A DNA stretch of 64,000 nucleotides from Allomuricauda sp. (GCF_002699205.1 NZ_PABT01000034.1:62001-126000), one strand, 5' to 3'. Counted from the first letter of the stretch, positions 23,349-33,449 are shown. The notes: a model not told the origin generated them from the sequence alone. Made by a program: numbers and translations.

Positions 23349-23657
23349 TCAGAAGGAGAGCGAGAATAGGTTGAATATAAAACGTTTTTCTATAAAGACT
23401 AAATAAATCAAAACCATACTGACCACTTCTACAAAAAACCATATTAAACTTGACATGGTTGTTTTTTTATTGACTAACCGGTAGTTTTCAGCTTCTATTT
23501 TGTAATTCTCCGATTTCTGTACATTGGAAAATTTATATTTCCTGTGAAGTGTATCAAATTCTTTGGCGAAACTTGTCAAATCTTTTGAATTAAGCAGGAT
23601 TTTTGTCAACTTATATCCCCAAATGAAAATGAGCAGCAAAATAAAAAAACTAAACAT
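23349..23657 (-). CDS. small membrane protein of unknown function
   Basis: The 102-residue protein has an N-terminal hydrophobic segment (MFSFFILLLIFIWGYKL), a polar middle and a second transmembrane segment (SLIWFFVEVVSMVLIYLVF). No family is recognised. The stretch is AT-rich compared with its neighbours, as is the divergent gene that follows, so both may be lineage-specific or acquired. The reading frame is intact, but as an orphan it should be treated with some caution. Confidence 0.55.
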   Translation of the reverse strand: MFSFFILLLIFIWGYKLTKILLNSKDLTSFAKEFDTLHRKYKFSNVQKSENYKIEAENYRLVNKKTTMSSLIWFFVEVVSMVLIYLVFIEKRFIFNLFSLSF

Positions 23658-23698
23658 AGAATTCAGATAAAGATGAATTGGAAAGATAATAAATGATT

Positions 23699-24145
23699 AT
23701 GGCTGAACCTGATAAAATAATAAAAATTAAGCCACTGTATAAATTGCTGCTTTTAGGAATAGGGCAATTATATGGTGCTTTTGTCATCTACAGGTTAGGG
23801 GTGTTAACTATAAAAGAGGCATGGATTAATCAAGTATGCCTGATTGCTGTTTTAGCTCTTGTTGGCTGGTCTGTATACCTGATTTATTCGTTTTTCCAGT
23901 TTTATCGGTTGAAAGATGATAAAATTATTTTGAGAGAGAACAACCTTTCACTTTTTGGGGTTGAAATCAATTATAGAGATATAAAAGAGTTTGGTATCGA
24001 TACATCCGATTCTGTGTTGTCAGTCAATATACACTTGAATTACTTGGAAGAACCAATTCCAGTTGTGTCTAAATTCATGAAATTGAAGGATTTTCATTTT
24101 CTTATGAAAACCTTGATTGAGAAAACCAATCAAAATCAAATGTAA
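23699..24145 (+). CDS. small membrane protein, PH-like C-terminal part
   Basis: The frame gives 148 residues from the second in-frame ATG (MAEPDKII), preferred over the ATG two codons upstream at 23693. Two transmembrane helices (LYKLLLLGIGQLYGAFVIY and the stretch around VCLIAVLALVGWSVYLIY) are followed by a soluble region. The RLKDDKIILRENNLSLFG and INYRDIKEFGI strands look like the bacterial PH-like fold seen after membrane anchors. No specific function can be given. It is divergent from another small membrane protein, and both are AT-rich. Confidence 0.6.
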   Translation: MAEPDKIIKIKPLYKLLLLGIGQLYGAFVIYRLGVLTIKEAWINQVCLIAVLALVGWSVYLIYSFFQFYRLKDDKIILRENNLSLFGVEINYRDIKEFGIDTSDSVLSVNIHLNYLEEPIPVVSKFMKLKDFHFLMKTLIEKTNQNQM

Positions 24146-24310
24146 GATTGGTAAAATCACCTTTATCACTAACATTTTAATTTATGCTGAATGGGTAATT
24201 TCAGCCCAGTCTTAAATGGGCAAATACCTCAATATTGCGATTTAATGTAACAAAATCTTTTATTTATCAACATATAAACAGAAATCAAAAAACTTAAAAA
24301 CAATCAAAAA

Positions 24311-25111
24311 ATGAACGCACACGAAATCGACTACCATATTTACGGTGAAGAAATGCAATATGTGGAAATAGAACTGGACCCACAGGAAGCTGTTGTTGCC
24401 GAAGCCGGCACTTTTATGATGATGGACCAAGATATCAAGATGGACACCATCTTTGGTGACGGTTCCAATCAAGATACCGGCGTACTGGGCAAGATATTCT
24501 CCGCAGGTAAACGTTTGCTCACTGGCGAGAGTCTTTTTATGACCGCGTTTCTCAATATTGGCCAAGGCAAAAGACAGGTAAGCTTTGCTTCTCCCTATCC
24601 AGGTAAAATAGTTCCCATAGATCTTTCTGAAAAAGGAGGGAAGTTCATTTGCCAAAAAGATGCATTCCTATGTGCCGCTAAAGGGGTTTCTGTGGGCATT
24701 GAGTTCTCCAAAAAACTAGGACGTGGATTTTTTGGTGGTGAGGGTTTCATCATGCAAAAGTTGGAAGGGGACGGTATGGCTTTTGTACATGCAGGTGGGA
24801 CCATGGCCAAGAAAACATTGGCAGCTGGTGAAACGCTTAGAGTGGATACAGGTTGCATTGTTGGTTTTTCCCAAACCGTGGATTATGATATCGAATTCAT
24901 AGGGGGCATCCGTAACAAAGTATTTGGCGGGGAAGGACTTTTCTTTGCCACGCTTCGTGGCCCCGGAACCGTGTATGTTCAATCCTTGCCGTTCAGCAGG
25001 TTGGCCAGCCGGGTTTGGGCTGCTGCTCCACGAGGTGGAGGAAAAGACAAAGGTGAAGGTAGCATCTTGGGCGGTCTTGGCGATTTGTTGGATGGGGACA
25101 ATAGATTCTAG
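24311..25111 (+). CDS. TIGR00266 / AIM24 family protein
   Basis: The 266-residue protein is a member of the TIGR00266 (AIM24-like) family, a beta-rich trimer-forming fold. Family features are [15 protein letters not shown] at the N-terminus, [14 protein letters not shown] in the middle, and [22 protein letters not shown] near the C-terminus, with a Gly-rich tail ([19 protein letters not shown]). The yeast homologue affects mitochondrial inner-membrane organisation; bacterial members have no agreed function. It is monocistronic, with a short tandem repeat right after its stop. Confidence 0.93.
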   Translation: MNAHEIDYHIYGEEMQYVEIELDPQEAVVAEAGTFMMMDQDIKMDTIFGDGSNQDTGVLGKIFSAGKRLLTGESLFMTAFLNIGQGKRQVSFASPYPGKIVPIDLSEKGGKFICQKDAFLCAAKGVSVGIEFSKKLGRGFFGGEGFIMQKLEGDGMAFVHAGGTMAKKTLAAGETLRVDTGCIVGFSQTVDYDIEFIGGIRNKVFGGEGLFFATLRGPGTVYVQSLPFSRLASRVWAAAPRGGGKDKGEGSILGGLGDLLDGDNRF

Positions 25112-25117
25112 ATTTTT

Positions 25118-25145
25118 AGAAGTCAGAAGTCAGAAGTCAGAAGTC
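25118..25145. repeat. four tandem copies of AGAAGTC
   Basis: Units at 25118, 25125, 25132 and 25139 are identical heptamers, followed by a partial AGAAA. They lie in the 96-bp gap after the TIGR00266 gene. This is simple-sequence DNA and a possible slippage site. Confidence 0.85.
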
Positions 25146-25207
25146 AGAAAACTGATAACTGAAGGCTGATGTCCTAGTATCTGAAAAAAATTAGTTCTTT
25201 TGTGGGT

Positions 25208-25861
25208 ATGAACTTCAATGACCTGTTCCATTTTCTGGAAGAACTTCAAAAAAACAACAATAAGGAATGGATGGATGCAAACCGTAAATGGTATAAATCC
25301 CTCCGTAATGATTTTATCGCTTGGCTGGATGATTTGGATATGACCATGGCCCAAATCCACGACGATTATTATCCAACTCCGGGCAAAAAGGGCATCAACA
25401 GAATTAACAATAATTTGATGTTCCACCCGAACAAGCCCATTTACAAAGACCATTTTGGTGCGGGATTGGACAAAGAACCCAATTCTGCCGATTTTTATAT
25501 CGAAATCGGCTTAAAACATTGTTTATTGGCAGGTGGTCGCTGGAGGCCCGATTCCAAAACGCTGCGAAGTATCCGCGATGCCATTGATTATAATGGAGAA
25601 GAATTACAGAGGATTCTCGATAAACCATCATTCAAAAAAATGTTTGGAGGTCTGTACGAGGACGAGAAACTTGTTTCATCACCCAAAGGATTTTCCAACG
25701 ACCATCCACATATTGAACTCTTGCGCAACAAAACTTTTGCCGTAGAACTCGAGTTGTCCAAAGAAGAAGTGCTTCGGGATGATTTCAAAGAAAAAATTGT
25801 GGAAGTTTACAAAGAGATGCTGCCTTTTAGGCAATACCTTAATGAAGCAGTAACCGTTTAA
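25208..25861 (+). CDS. DUF2461 family protein
   Basis: The 217-residue protein matches DUF2461 (TIGR02453). [18 protein letters not shown] opens the protein, the signature [22 protein letters not shown] lies in the first half, and [18 protein letters not shown] follows. The function of this cytosolic family is unknown. The start is taken at ATG 25208 because the frame upstream offers only a GTG two codons earlier. It lies 8 bp before the nudK gene, so the two are probably cotranscribed. Confidence 0.88.
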   Translation: MNFNDLFHFLEELQKNNNKEWMDANRKWYKSLRNDFIAWLDDLDMTMAQIHDDYYPTPGKKGINRINNNLMFHPNKPIYKDHFGAGLDKEPNSADFYIEIGLKHCLLAGGRWRPDSKTLRSIRDAIDYNGEELQRILDKPSFKKMFGGLYEDEKLVSSPKGFSNDHPHIELLRNKTFAVELELSKEEVLRDDFKEKIVEVYKEMLPFRQYLNEAVTV

Positions 25862-25869
25862 ACCCAACT

Positions 25870-26457
25870 ATGAAATACGGAAATGTAAGAAACATCAAAA
25901 AAGAACTGTTGTCCGATAATTGGTACACTTTGAACAAAATAACCTTTGAGTATCAACGGGAAGATGGGGAATGGGAAACCCAGATCAGGGAAGCGTATGA
26001 TCGAGGTAACGGCGCGGCCATACTTCTTTACAACACCAAAAAAGGAAAGGTGGTATTGACCAAGCAATTTCGAATGCCCACTTATTTAAATGGCAATAAG
26101 GACGGAATGATGGTTGAAGTATGTGCAGGACTTTTGGAAAAAGGCAATGCCGAAGAGACCATTAAAATGGAAGTGGAGGAGGAAACCGGTTATAAAATCG
26201 ATAAGGTGGAAAAGGTGTTTGAAGCCTACATGTCGCCCGGCTCGGTCACTGAGATACTTTACTTTTTTATTGGTGAATATGATGATACCATGAAAGTAAG
26301 CGAAGGGGGTGGTGCCGATGATGAAACGGAGAACATTGAGGTATTGGAGCTTGATTTTACAGAGGCCCTTGATATGATTAAATCTGGTGAGATAAAAGAC
26401 GCTAAGACCATCATGCTGTTACAGTATGCCCAAATAAACCATATTTTCAATCAGTAA
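25870..26457 (+). CDS. nudK: NUDIX hydrolase, GDP-mannose pyrophosphatase type
   Basis: The 195-residue protein has a NUDIX box ([20 protein letters not shown]) preceded by the EVCAG strand and followed by [19 protein letters not shown]. The latter is the SPG-x-(S/T)-E motif of the ADP-ribose/GDP-mannose pyrophosphatase branch. NudK hydrolyses GDP-mannose to GMP and mannose-1-phosphate. The usual Arg of the box is Lys here. It follows the DUF2461 gene by 8 bp. Its stop overlaps the 3' end of the convergent carboxypeptidase gene by 7 bp. Confidence 0.88.
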   Translation: MKYGNVRNIKKELLSDNWYTLNKITFEYQREDGEWETQIREAYDRGNGAAILLYNTKKGKVVLTKQFRMPTYLNGNKDGMMVEVCAGLLEKGNAEETIKMEVEEETGYKIDKVEKVFEAYMSPGSVTEILYFFIGEYDDTMKVSEGGGADDETENIEVLELDFTEALDMIKSGEIKDAKTIMLLQYAQINHIFNQ

Positions 26458-27716
26458 TGTTCGTAAAGATTTTTTAGGGTGGTGTACATGGTTTCACGTA
26501 TTTCGGCAGATGGGACACGGAAATGATTGTTCATAAAACTAAAGATGAGCACTTTCCCCGATTTGGTCTTTACGTAGCCGCTTAAATTATAATTGTTACC
26601 CACAGAACCCGATTTGGCAAATAAAAAAGGTGCTGTAGTCGGGTCATCCCATTTTTTTACCGTACTGCTGGGGCCCCACATGGGAAATATGCCAAAAAGA
26701 CGCTCCTCGGGTACCTCATTATATAGTTTCTGAAGGATTTGCACAAAGGATTTTGGGGTGAACAAATTATATCGGGACAGTCCTGAACCATCCACCCAAC
26801 GGGGCATTTGCTCCAAATCCCCTAAATCATTTTCCAACATATATTGGATGGCCCGCTTGGTGCCCAAAGTGTCCGATATGGTGGAAGAAGCCATCATCAA
26901 CAATTGTTCGGCCAAAAAATTGTCACTCTTAAAAAGCATCTGCTTTAAAATGGTATCAGTGGGCATACCGTAAAGCGTGTTTTTTTGAACCTGCGGAAAA
27001 TGATCGGTAATCACAATCTTGTTGCCCAAAGTTTGCTCCAAGAAGTACTTGGTAAGGCTATCGCTGGTCATAAATGGAATTTCCAAGGTATCCTTCTCAA
27101 TTGGAGAAATATAGAAGTGGTTGGAATATTCGTCCCTCTTAAAGGAGTGCTCGCTTATTTCAACATTATCCTTAAAAAATGGTGGAGATACCTGTAACGA
27201 ATCTACGTTGGACAGGGTTACCACGTTCCCATAAAGTGAAATCGACGTCCTTTCGGGTGAAAAATAGGTGTCATAATCCTCCCATGCCCAACCGGGTCCA
27301 TAGCGTAGTTCATCCGTATTTTTGGTATAAAGGGCAATTGTATTTTGGTTTTTAAGCCATTTTATCGCGGTGCTATCCTTTAAATGCGGATGTAGCCATG
27401 ACGGATCTCCGGTACCTTCCACAAACAACGTGTCGTTCACAACCGCATATTTAAGCGTGGGAACGTTCTTTGGGAGCATTTTTAAAGCGGTGTAAAACGT
27501 TACGATTTTAGTATTGCTTGCAGGAGTGAAATATTTATCGCTATTCTGGCTATAAATTTCTTTTTTGGACTCTGCATCGATGACCAAAAGACCATGAAAA
27601 GAATTTTCAAGATCTTTTTTTCCTAATTGGGAGTTCAGTGTTTTTTGAAGAGAGGAGCACCCTGAAATCAACAAAAAGCTAATAAATACACTGGTTTTCA
27701 GTACTTTAAAATTCAT
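26451..27716 (-). CDS. dacB: D-alanyl-D-alanine carboxypeptidase/endopeptidase (PBP4, S13 family), lipoprotein
   Basis: The 421-residue protein has a lipobox ending at Cys20 (FLLISGC) and a penicillin-binding S13 domain. The motifs are S67-N-T-K70 (SxxK), DGSGLSRYN (SxN) and [11 protein letters not shown] (KTG-like KSG), with the GTGDPSW motif typical of PBP4. It would trim or cleave peptide cross-links in the periplasm during wall turnover. It is convergent with nudK, overlapping by 7 bp at the 3' ends, and stands alone upstream. It may cooperate with the murein recycling operon ~8 kb away. Confidence 0.9.
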   Translation of the reverse strand: MNFKVLKTSVFISFLLISGCSSLQKTLNSQLGKKDLENSFHGLLVIDAESKKEIYSQNSDKYFTPASNTKIVTFYTALKMLPKNVPTLKYAVVNDTLFVEGTGDPSWLHPHLKDSTAIKWLKNQNTIALYTKNTDELRYGPGWAWEDYDTYFSPERTSISLYGNVVTLSNVDSLQVSPPFFKDNVEISEHSFKRDEYSNHFYISPIEKDTLEIPFMTSDSLTKYFLEQTLGNKIVITDHFPQVQKNTLYGMPTDTILKQMLFKSDNFLAEQLLMMASSTISDTLGTKRAIQYMLENDLGDLEQMPRWVDGSGLSRYNLFTPKSFVQILQKLYNEVPEERLFGIFPMWGPSSTVKKWDDPTTAPFLFAKSGSVGNNYNLSGYVKTKSGKVLIFSFMNNHFRVPSAEIRETMYTTLKNLYEHY

Positions 27717-27864
27717 GTGCGGATAGGTTAATTTATGTAGTTCATCGAATTTAACACGAATTTATTCAATTTTTAACTGGATTTTTAGTTTGTTAAAAAG
27801 GTTTTTAATTAATTTAGAAGCACAACCAATTATCCAATTTAATCATATTTCTATGCCTAGAGCT

Positions 27865-28050
27865 ATGTTAGATTACACCAAAACCATCCTTCAAAAGGTG
27901 AGTTTTGATGTGAGACTCTTCACTAAGGAATTGAAGAAAGCTATTTCAAGGCTTATGCCAAATGAAATTGAGGAACTTAAAATCTGGTTGCAATATTTTA
28001 TTGTGGATAAACCAGAGTTGCAACCTACATTATTATTGTTAAAAGCTTAA
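27865..28050 (+). CDS. small conserved-looking protein, function unknown
   Basis: A frame of 61 residues starting MLDYTKTILQKVSFD continues through KELKKAISRLMPNEIEELK to a terminator. ATG 27865 is chosen because homologous-looking flavobacterial proteins, as I recall them, begin MLDYTK; ATG 27853 is the alternative. The protein is helical, with no signal peptide. An intrinsic terminator begins 6 bases after the stop, which supports a real gene. The role is unknown. Confidence 0.6.
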   Translation: MLDYTKTILQKVSFDVRLFTKELKKAISRLMPNEIEELKIWLQYFIVDKPELQPTLLLLKA

Positions 28051-28055
28051 AATTG

Positions 28056-28086
28056 GAGCCGCTGAAAAGCGGCTCTTCTAATTTTT
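28056..28086. terminator. intrinsic terminator between the small ORF and oxyR
   Basis: GAGCCGC (28056-28062) pairs with GCGGCTC (28069-28075) over a TGAAAA loop, followed by a TTCTAATTTTT stretch. It overlaps the 3' end of the convergent oxyR gene and probably serves the plus strand. Confidence 0.75.
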
Positions 28087-29019
28087 GGCCAAAGGGCTGA
28101 TTATTTTTACGTCCTGAAAAGCAATGGCACCACGGACAATACTGGAGATTACCTCTCGTAGTGCATCGGTGATTTGTATTTTCAGCTCGCTTTTATGATA
28201 AATTAAACTTATTTCCCTGGCTGGGCTGGGCTTTTTAAAAGACTTTAGGTTTGTCTTTTTGTCTTCCTCCAAGTGCAAAGTGTTCAGGTAGGGCAACAAG
28301 GTCATGCCCATTCCCTCATCGGCTAGGCTTACCAAGGTTTCAAAACTTCCACTTTCTATTTTAAAATGTTCACCGCGAAGGTTTTGGGTGGCCTGGCAAA
28401 GATTGATGACACCTTCCCGGAAGCAATGTCCGTCCTGTAGCAAAAGAATATCATTGACATCGAGATGATCGGTGCTCAATAATTCTTCGGAGGCCAATCG
28501 ATGGTTTTTTGGAACATAGCCTACAAATGGCTCATAATACAATGGACGTTCTTTGATAAACTCTATCTCCAACGGGGTTGCGGCAATTCCTGCATCTAAA
28601 TGACCGTCCAAGATGTTTTTGATCATTGTTTGCGTAGATTGTTCTTTTATGATCAGGTTTACCTTGGGGTATTTTTTTATAAAAGCGTTTAGGAACATCG
28701 GAAGCAGTGTGGGCATTACCGTAGGTATAATGCCCAAGGTATAGTCCCCTCCGATATATCCTTTGTCCTGATCCACAATATCTTTGATGCGCTCTGCCTC
28801 TGCAACAATATTTTTGGCCTGTGCCACGATTTTTTTCCCCACCTCAGTTATGGTAATGGGCTTTTTGCTACGGTCAAAAATGAGGACATCAAGTTCATCT
28901 TCCAACTTTTGCACTTGCATACTTAAGGTAGGCTGGGTTACAAAACATTTTTCCGCAGCGAGCGTAAAGTTCTTGTGCTCCGCTACGGCCAATACATATT
29001 GCAGTTGGGTAATAGTCAT
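28078..29019 (-). CDS. oxyR: LysR-type peroxide sensor OxyR
   Basis: The 313-residue protein has the LysR winged-helix N-terminus (YVLAVAEHKNFTLAAEKCFV, TQPTLSMQVQKLEDEL) and a substrate-binding-type sensor domain. The two redox cysteines fall at C199 and C208 (GHCFREGVINLC), identical in position to E. coli OxyR. It would activate peroxide defence genes after disulfide formation. No katG, ahpC or dps lies within the window, so its targets are distant. It is convergent with the small plus-strand ORF and shares its terminator region. It sits 141 bp downstream of a divergent-context DUF2141 gene on the same strand. Confidence 0.95.
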   Translation of the reverse strand: MTITQLQYVLAVAEHKNFTLAAEKCFVTQPTLSMQVQKLEDELDVLIFDRSKKPITITEVGKKIVAQAKNIVAEAERIKDIVDQDKGYIGGDYTLGIIPTVMPTLLPMFLNAFIKKYPKVNLIIKEQSTQTMIKNILDGHLDAGIAATPLEIEFIKERPLYYEPFVGYVPKNHRLASEELLSTDHLDVNDILLLQDGHCFREGVINLCQATQNLRGEHFKIESGSFETLVSLADEGMGMTLLPYLNTLHLEEDKKTNLKSFKKPSPAREISLIYHKSELKIQITDALREVISSIVRGAIAFQDVKIISPLAKN

Positions 29020-29104
29020 TCAATAATAAGTTTAGGGTATAAAAGTATAAAAAACCATTAGGTTGATCTGCAGAAAAAAAAGAATCTCGATAGTATGGGC
29101 TACA

Positions 29105-29137
29105 AAACAAAAAAGCCCGCAATATTGCGGACTCTTT
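29105..29137 (-). terminator. intrinsic terminator of the DUF2141 gene
   Basis: CCGCAAT/ATTGCGG (29117-29130) with flanking wobble pairs gives a 14-bp stem. On the minus strand it is followed by CTTTTTTG. It starts 24 bases past the DUF2141 stop. Confidence 0.75.
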
Positions 29138-29160
29138 AATGATTGATGATATTTTATTGG

Positions 29161-29580
29161 TCAGAACCTAATGGTAAATTCCAGATCCTCATTATTTACG
29201 GTAAATTGGGCATCGTCAAAACTTGGAGGCCCCATGGTCATATCGTTCCCGGACATTCCATAACTTTCACTGGGCATTCCGTTGGCTTGATAATCCATTC
29301 GGTGGTTTTCGTTGGCATCGTGCATGGCCATTATGGCATAATTTCCCGGTGCTACGTTGGTGAAATGTAGAGTGACTTTTCCATCTTCAATGGAACTTTG
29401 TAAATTTTGGACACCCGGGCCTTTCATGAACGTTTCGGCAGTGTGAAGCCCGAGAAGAACTTTTCCCTCGTTGCTGGTTATATTATCAATGGTCACGGTG
29501 ATGTCCACACCGGTTTTCTCTTGTGCCATGGCAACAATACTTACAAATAGGAAGCTTAAAGCTAGTGTAACAGTTTTCAT
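29161..29580 (-). CDS. secreted DUF2141 family protein
   Basis: The protein of 139 residues starts at MKTVTLALSFLFVSIVAMAQ, a signal peptide. The frame extends further upstream to 29688, but that N-terminal stretch is not signal-like. The mature part matches DUF2141: SNEGKVLLGLHTAETFMKG, then VTLHFTNVAPGNYAIMAMHD and MDYQANGMPSESYGMS. This is a small Ig-like beta-sandwich fold, exported. Function is unknown. It is upstream of oxyR and divergent from the TonB receptor across a 200-bp gap. Confidence 0.88.
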   Translation of the reverse strand: MKTVTLALSFLFVSIVAMAQEKTGVDITVTIDNITSNEGKVLLGLHTAETFMKGPGVQNLQSSIEDGKVTLHFTNVAPGNYAIMAMHDANENHRMDYQANGMPSESYGMSGNDMTMGPPSFDDAQFTVNNEDLEFTIRF

Positions 29581-29784
29581 AATGTTTGTTTTTGATGTTT
29601 TGTCTGCTCCAAAATTCAGAAAGAAGCCCCTTCTAAAAAATTTCAACTTACCGAAATGTTGATTCTTGGGAGTGAATTGGAAAGCCAAATAAAGATTTCA
29701 ATTCATCTTCAAAAAAATACAATTGGGTATTTCCTTTTGGCGTAGCCGTGATTGATAGGGCAATTTTGTGCCATCAATCAAAAA

Positions 29785-31956
29785 ATGAAACCCATGAAGA
29801 TCATCATCAATTTTATCGTTTTGGTATTAAGTACAGGATACCTATTTGCACAGCATACCATTACCGGAAAAGTAACCGATGCAAAAAACAACCCCATAAA
29901 AGGCGCCAACATATATTTGGAGGGCACCTACGATGGGGCATCTTCGGATGACAACGGTCGTTTCAGTTTTGAAACGACCGAGGAAGGACTACAGACCTTG
30001 GTCATTTCCATGTTGTCCTACGAGACCCAATACGAAGCAGGTGATGTTTCTTATTTTAAGGATTTACATATTAAGCTAATGGAATCCATCAACTCCTTAT
30101 CCGGCGTTACGTTAACTGCGGGCACTTTTGAAGCTGGGGACAATTCCAAGGTATCGGTTTTAAAGCCTTTGGATATTGTGACCACAGCAGGTGCTGCGGG
30201 CGATTTTGTGGCAGCGTTGCAAACGTTGCCGGGAACCACTACCGTAAATGAGGATGGCCGTTTGTTCGTGAGAGGTGGTACTGCCGGCGAAACACAGGTG
30301 TTTGTTGATGGGCTCCGGGTTTTCCAACCGTACAATGCCACAGCCAACAACACACCTACACGGGGCAGGTTCTCCCCATTTCTGTTCAAGGGGATCTCTT
30401 TTAGTACCGGAGGTTATTCAGCCGAATATGGCCAAGCATTGTCCAGTGTACTTTTGTTGAACACTACCGATGTCCCGCTACAAGAGAAAACGGATATTTC
30501 CATCATGTCAGTGGGTGGTGGAGTGGGGCATACCGAAATTTGGGGCGACCGATCGTTGAGCATCAATACTTCCTATGTGAATCTTGCCCCATACGAAGCC
30601 TTGGTTCCATCCACCCAAGGTGTTCGCTGGAACAGTCCCTACGAATCCATTTCGGGTGAAGCAGTCTTTAGGAGCAAGGGCGAAAAGAGTATGTTCAAAC
30701 TCTACACGGGGTTTAACCATTCCAATTTGGATATTGAGCAAGAGGATATCAATTTTGACGAGTACGTAAGGTTTCAACTCAAGAACAACAATCTTTACTT
30801 TAACACTTCCTATAAATACTATTTTGAAAATGATTGGAGCCTTACCTCGGGTGCATCCATTGCTTGGGACACCAATGATATTGGCATTCAAGAGGATAGG
30901 GTGGATGGTAAAGAAACCTCGTACCATCTTAAGGTAAAAGCACGAAAAAACTTTAGTAATCGATTTGATTTGCGATTTGGAGCCGAATATTTCAATACCA
31001 ATTATGACGAAAACTATATAGATTTGAACAATGATCAATTTTACAGCGGATATGATGATGGTCTGTGGGCAGCTTTTGCCGAGTCCGATATTTTCTTGAG
31101 CAACAAGTTTGCCATGAAGATTGGGTTAAGGGCTACACAGAGTAGTTTGTTGGATGAGTTTGAAGTGGCTCCCAGGGTATCGTTGGCCTACAAACCGGGA
31201 GAGGATGGACAGTTTTCGTTGGCCTATGGGGATTTTTTCCAAAGACCGTTGACTGAGGTGGTCAAATTTGACCAAAACCTACAAATGGAGAAAGCATCGC
31301 ACTATATTCTTAACTATCAATACATCAAGAATGGGAAAACCTTTAGGACGGAGTTGTATTACAAGGATTATGACCGCTTGGTAAAATATGATACGGATAT
31401 GCCCCAGTTCAATTCCAATTATACCAATTTGGGAGATGGATATGCCAAGGGCATTGATATATTTTGGAGAGATAGCAAAAGTATTGGGAACCTTGATTAC
31501 TGGGCATCTTATTCCTATTTGGATACCGAACGGAACTACAAGAATTTTTCCGGGAGGGCAACCCCGAATTTTGCACCCAAACATAATGTTTCCCTGGTCA
31601 CCAAATATTGGGTGGACAAGCTGAGGTCGCAGGTTGGACTTTCGTATTCCTACGGTTCTGGAAGACCTTATAATAACCCAAATAACCCGGGTTTTATGCA
31701 GGAAAAGACCAAATCGTATAATAACCTTAGCTTTAACTGGGCCTATCTTATCGACCAACAAAAGATTTTATACTTCTCGGTAAGCAATCTTTTGAGTTTT
31801 AATAATGTGAGCAATTATCAATATGCCGACAACCCTGATAGTGGTGGAAGCTTTGACAGAAGAGCCATTACCCCGCCAGCAGACAGTTTTTTCTTTATCG
31901 GTTTTTTCTGGACAATAAGTTCCGATAGAAAAAGTAACCAGTTGGATAATTTGTAG
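29785..31956 (+). CDS. TonB-dependent receptor with carboxypeptidase-regulatory-like N-terminus
   Basis: The protein of 723 residues starts at ATG 29785 (MKPMKIIINF); a TTG further upstream is not convincing. It has a signal peptide (cleavage near YLFAQ), a carboxypeptidase-regulatory-like domain (TITGKVTDAKNNPIKGANIY, ~20-95), a plug with RGGTAGETQVFVDGLR, and a C-terminal barrel ending in alternating aromatic strands. It is an outer-membrane importer powered by TonB. No SusD partner is adjacent, so a SusCD pair is unlikely. The substrate is unknown. Siderophore, vitamin or peptide ligands are equally possible from sequence alone. Confidence 0.88.
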   Translation: MKPMKIIINFIVLVLSTGYLFAQHTITGKVTDAKNNPIKGANIYLEGTYDGASSDDNGRFSFETTEEGLQTLVISMLSYETQYEAGDVSYFKDLHIKLMESINSLSGVTLTAGTFEAGDNSKVSVLKPLDIVTTAGAAGDFVAALQTLPGTTTVNEDGRLFVRGGTAGETQVFVDGLRVFQPYNATANNTPTRGRFSPFLFKGISFSTGGYSAEYGQALSSVLLLNTTDVPLQEKTDISIMSVGGGVGHTEIWGDRSLSINTSYVNLAPYEALVPSTQGVRWNSPYESISGEAVFRSKGEKSMFKLYTGFNHSNLDIEQEDINFDEYVRFQLKNNNLYFNTSYKYYFENDWSLTSGASIAWDTNDIGIQEDRVDGKETSYHLKVKARKNFSNRFDLRFGAEYFNTNYDENYIDLNNDQFYSGYDDGLWAAFAESDIFLSNKFAMKIGLRATQSSLLDEFEVAPRVSLAYKPGEDGQFSLAYGDFFQRPLTEVVKFDQNLQMEKASHYILNYQYIKNGKTFRTELYYKDYDRLVKYDTDMPQFNSNYTNLGDGYAKGIDIFWRDSKSIGNLDYWASYSYLDTERNYKNFSGRATPNFAPKHNVSLVTKYWVDKLRSQVGLSYSYGSGRPYNNPNNPGFMQEKTKSYNNLSFNWAYLIDQQKILYFSVSNLLSFNNVSNYQYADNPDSGGSFDRRAITPPADSFFFIGFFWTISSDRKSNQLDNL

Positions 31957-32459
31957 AAGTATTGCTGATAAAATGGTCCACAAAATGTTTGCCTGAGCCA
32001 TATTGGACAAAGAGAAGCCACCTAAGTGTAACTATATTATGGGCAAAATTAGGTTGTTGGTGTTCATGGTCCCTCAGAAATTGGTGATAATGGTACCAAA
32101 AGGATAGGAAGCTTTGCAGCAGTTGCTCCATCGGGGAAGAAACATAACTATTATTAAAATTTCTCCGACAAAATTTAAGGGAACAGTATAATGGAGAATC
32201 AAAGGGTTTGGTTCTAAGCTGTTCATTTAAATTATTTATTGTGTTTGCACAATATTTTCTAGGAATATGTTTTGGGTATAGGTCCAAGCATACAGCGCTG
32301 AATAGGTATGCAATGTAAAATTGGATTGATTGAGGAATGGGTTTGGTCAATTGAAATGGCCCATACGTGAATTTACATTGTTCAATAAAATATAATCTCT
32401 CTATATTTTCATCAAATAAATATGGTTTTGCAGGACTTACTGTATAAAATATATGGAAG
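31957..32459. other. gap without a convincing gene
   Basis: About 500 AT-rich bases between the TonB receptor and a lipoprotein gene. A minus-strand frame spans the gap but overlaps the ends of both flanking genes, has low-complexity content and no recognisable domain. No terminator, repeat or RNA signal stands out. It may be decayed DNA. Confidence 0.6.
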
Positions 32460-33128
32460 ATGAAAAATATATTAAGGGGTATTACCTTCTTTATTTTGCT
32501 GGCTGGCTGCTTTGGTTTTCTTTTATTGGGCAACTGTTCCAGCGATCGGAAATTTGTAAATATCGCCTTGAAAGAAAATCATAAGATCTATTTGGTCCCT
32601 TTTTTTGCAAGTAGGGCTACATTAAGGCATCAATTATCTAAAAATGAAATTCCTGCCGTATATCATATGAGAATCATTGAAGACAATAGAGAACTGTTTG
32701 TCGAACCTAAAGATTTTGAGAAGATTTTAAATTTAATAGGTGACAACTATGTCCTCTTTAAAAAAAGAGAAAGCACGCATGATGGATATGTAGGTTTCAA
32801 GGACTTGGATATTTATGATTACTCCATAAAGAATGTAAATACGGATAAGATAGGACAGCAAATTCATAAAGCTACTATTGTTATTACCAATGCATCCACA
32901 AATAAATCAATGGAAATTGTATGGAAAATTTCTCCAGTACCAAAAGCGGAGAAAAACTGTACCAATAAAAAAATATGGGTAGTTGAAAATCCCCATCCTG
33001 GTGAAACCATAGGATATTATCAAAAAGCGGTAGTTATCAATTTGAATGAAATTGTTGACTTTTTTGACAATGGTACTCGATTGGAGTATGATAAATCTGA
33101 AGAAATTCTGTATGTTATAAAGCAATAG
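32460..33128 (+). CDS. putative lipoprotein, function unknown
   Basis: The 222-residue protein has an N-terminal hydrophobic stretch with a possible lipobox (FLLLGNCSSD), so it may be lipid-anchored. The rest is mixed alpha/beta and rich in Lys, Asn and Ile, with no motif I recognise. The region is AT-rich compared with neighbours and is flanked by two geneless gaps, as expected for a lineage-specific or horizontally acquired gene. Confidence 0.65.
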   Translation: MKNILRGITFFILLAGCFGFLLLGNCSSDRKFVNIALKENHKIYLVPFFASRATLRHQLSKNEIPAVYHMRIIEDNRELFVEPKDFEKILNLIGDNYVLFKKRESTHDGYVGFKDLDIYDYSIKNVNTDKIGQQIHKATIVITNASTNKSMEIVWKISPVPKAEKNCTNKKIWVVENPHPGETIGYYQKAVVINLNEIVDFFDNGTRLEYDKSEEILYVIKQ

Positions 33129-33449
33129 CATAATACCGTCTATACTTTATTATATTAAAACCTCTGTAAATACCTGACGTAGATTTGTACAAAAGCTGTC
33201 CTACTCATTGGGGAATGAACATTCATTCTTAGTTCTTTAAAGTATTAGTGTTAAAAACGTATTGAAATCAATGTTTATCCATTGACTGAAATGCGAATTC
33301 CATGGATCGAAACCACTTATCCGTCAATCCAATGTGCAGTTCAACGAAAAAATTGCCATTTGGACGATAAAATCAATAAATTTACTTTATAATTAGTCAT
33401 AAAATTCTTACAAGCTCCCAAATCTTGCTAATGAGACTATTAAAAACAT
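33129..33449. other. gap without a gene
   Basis: AT-rich, with no ORF of note. It contains TAGATTTG at 33180-33187 (fits TAnnTTTG, no matching -33) and a short dyad GAATGA-ACAT-TCATTC, but neither is well placed for the next gene at 33450. Confidence 0.5.

Noticed and set aside
25118..25145. AGAAGTC tandem repeats as a regulatory or CRISPR-like element
   Set aside because: The units are seven bases with no spacers; this is simple-sequence DNA in a short gap.
31895..32533. 212-residue minus-strand frame spanning the gap after the TonB receptor
   Set aside because: It overlaps the ends of two better-supported genes on the other strand, shows no domain, signal or start context, and has low-complexity composition.
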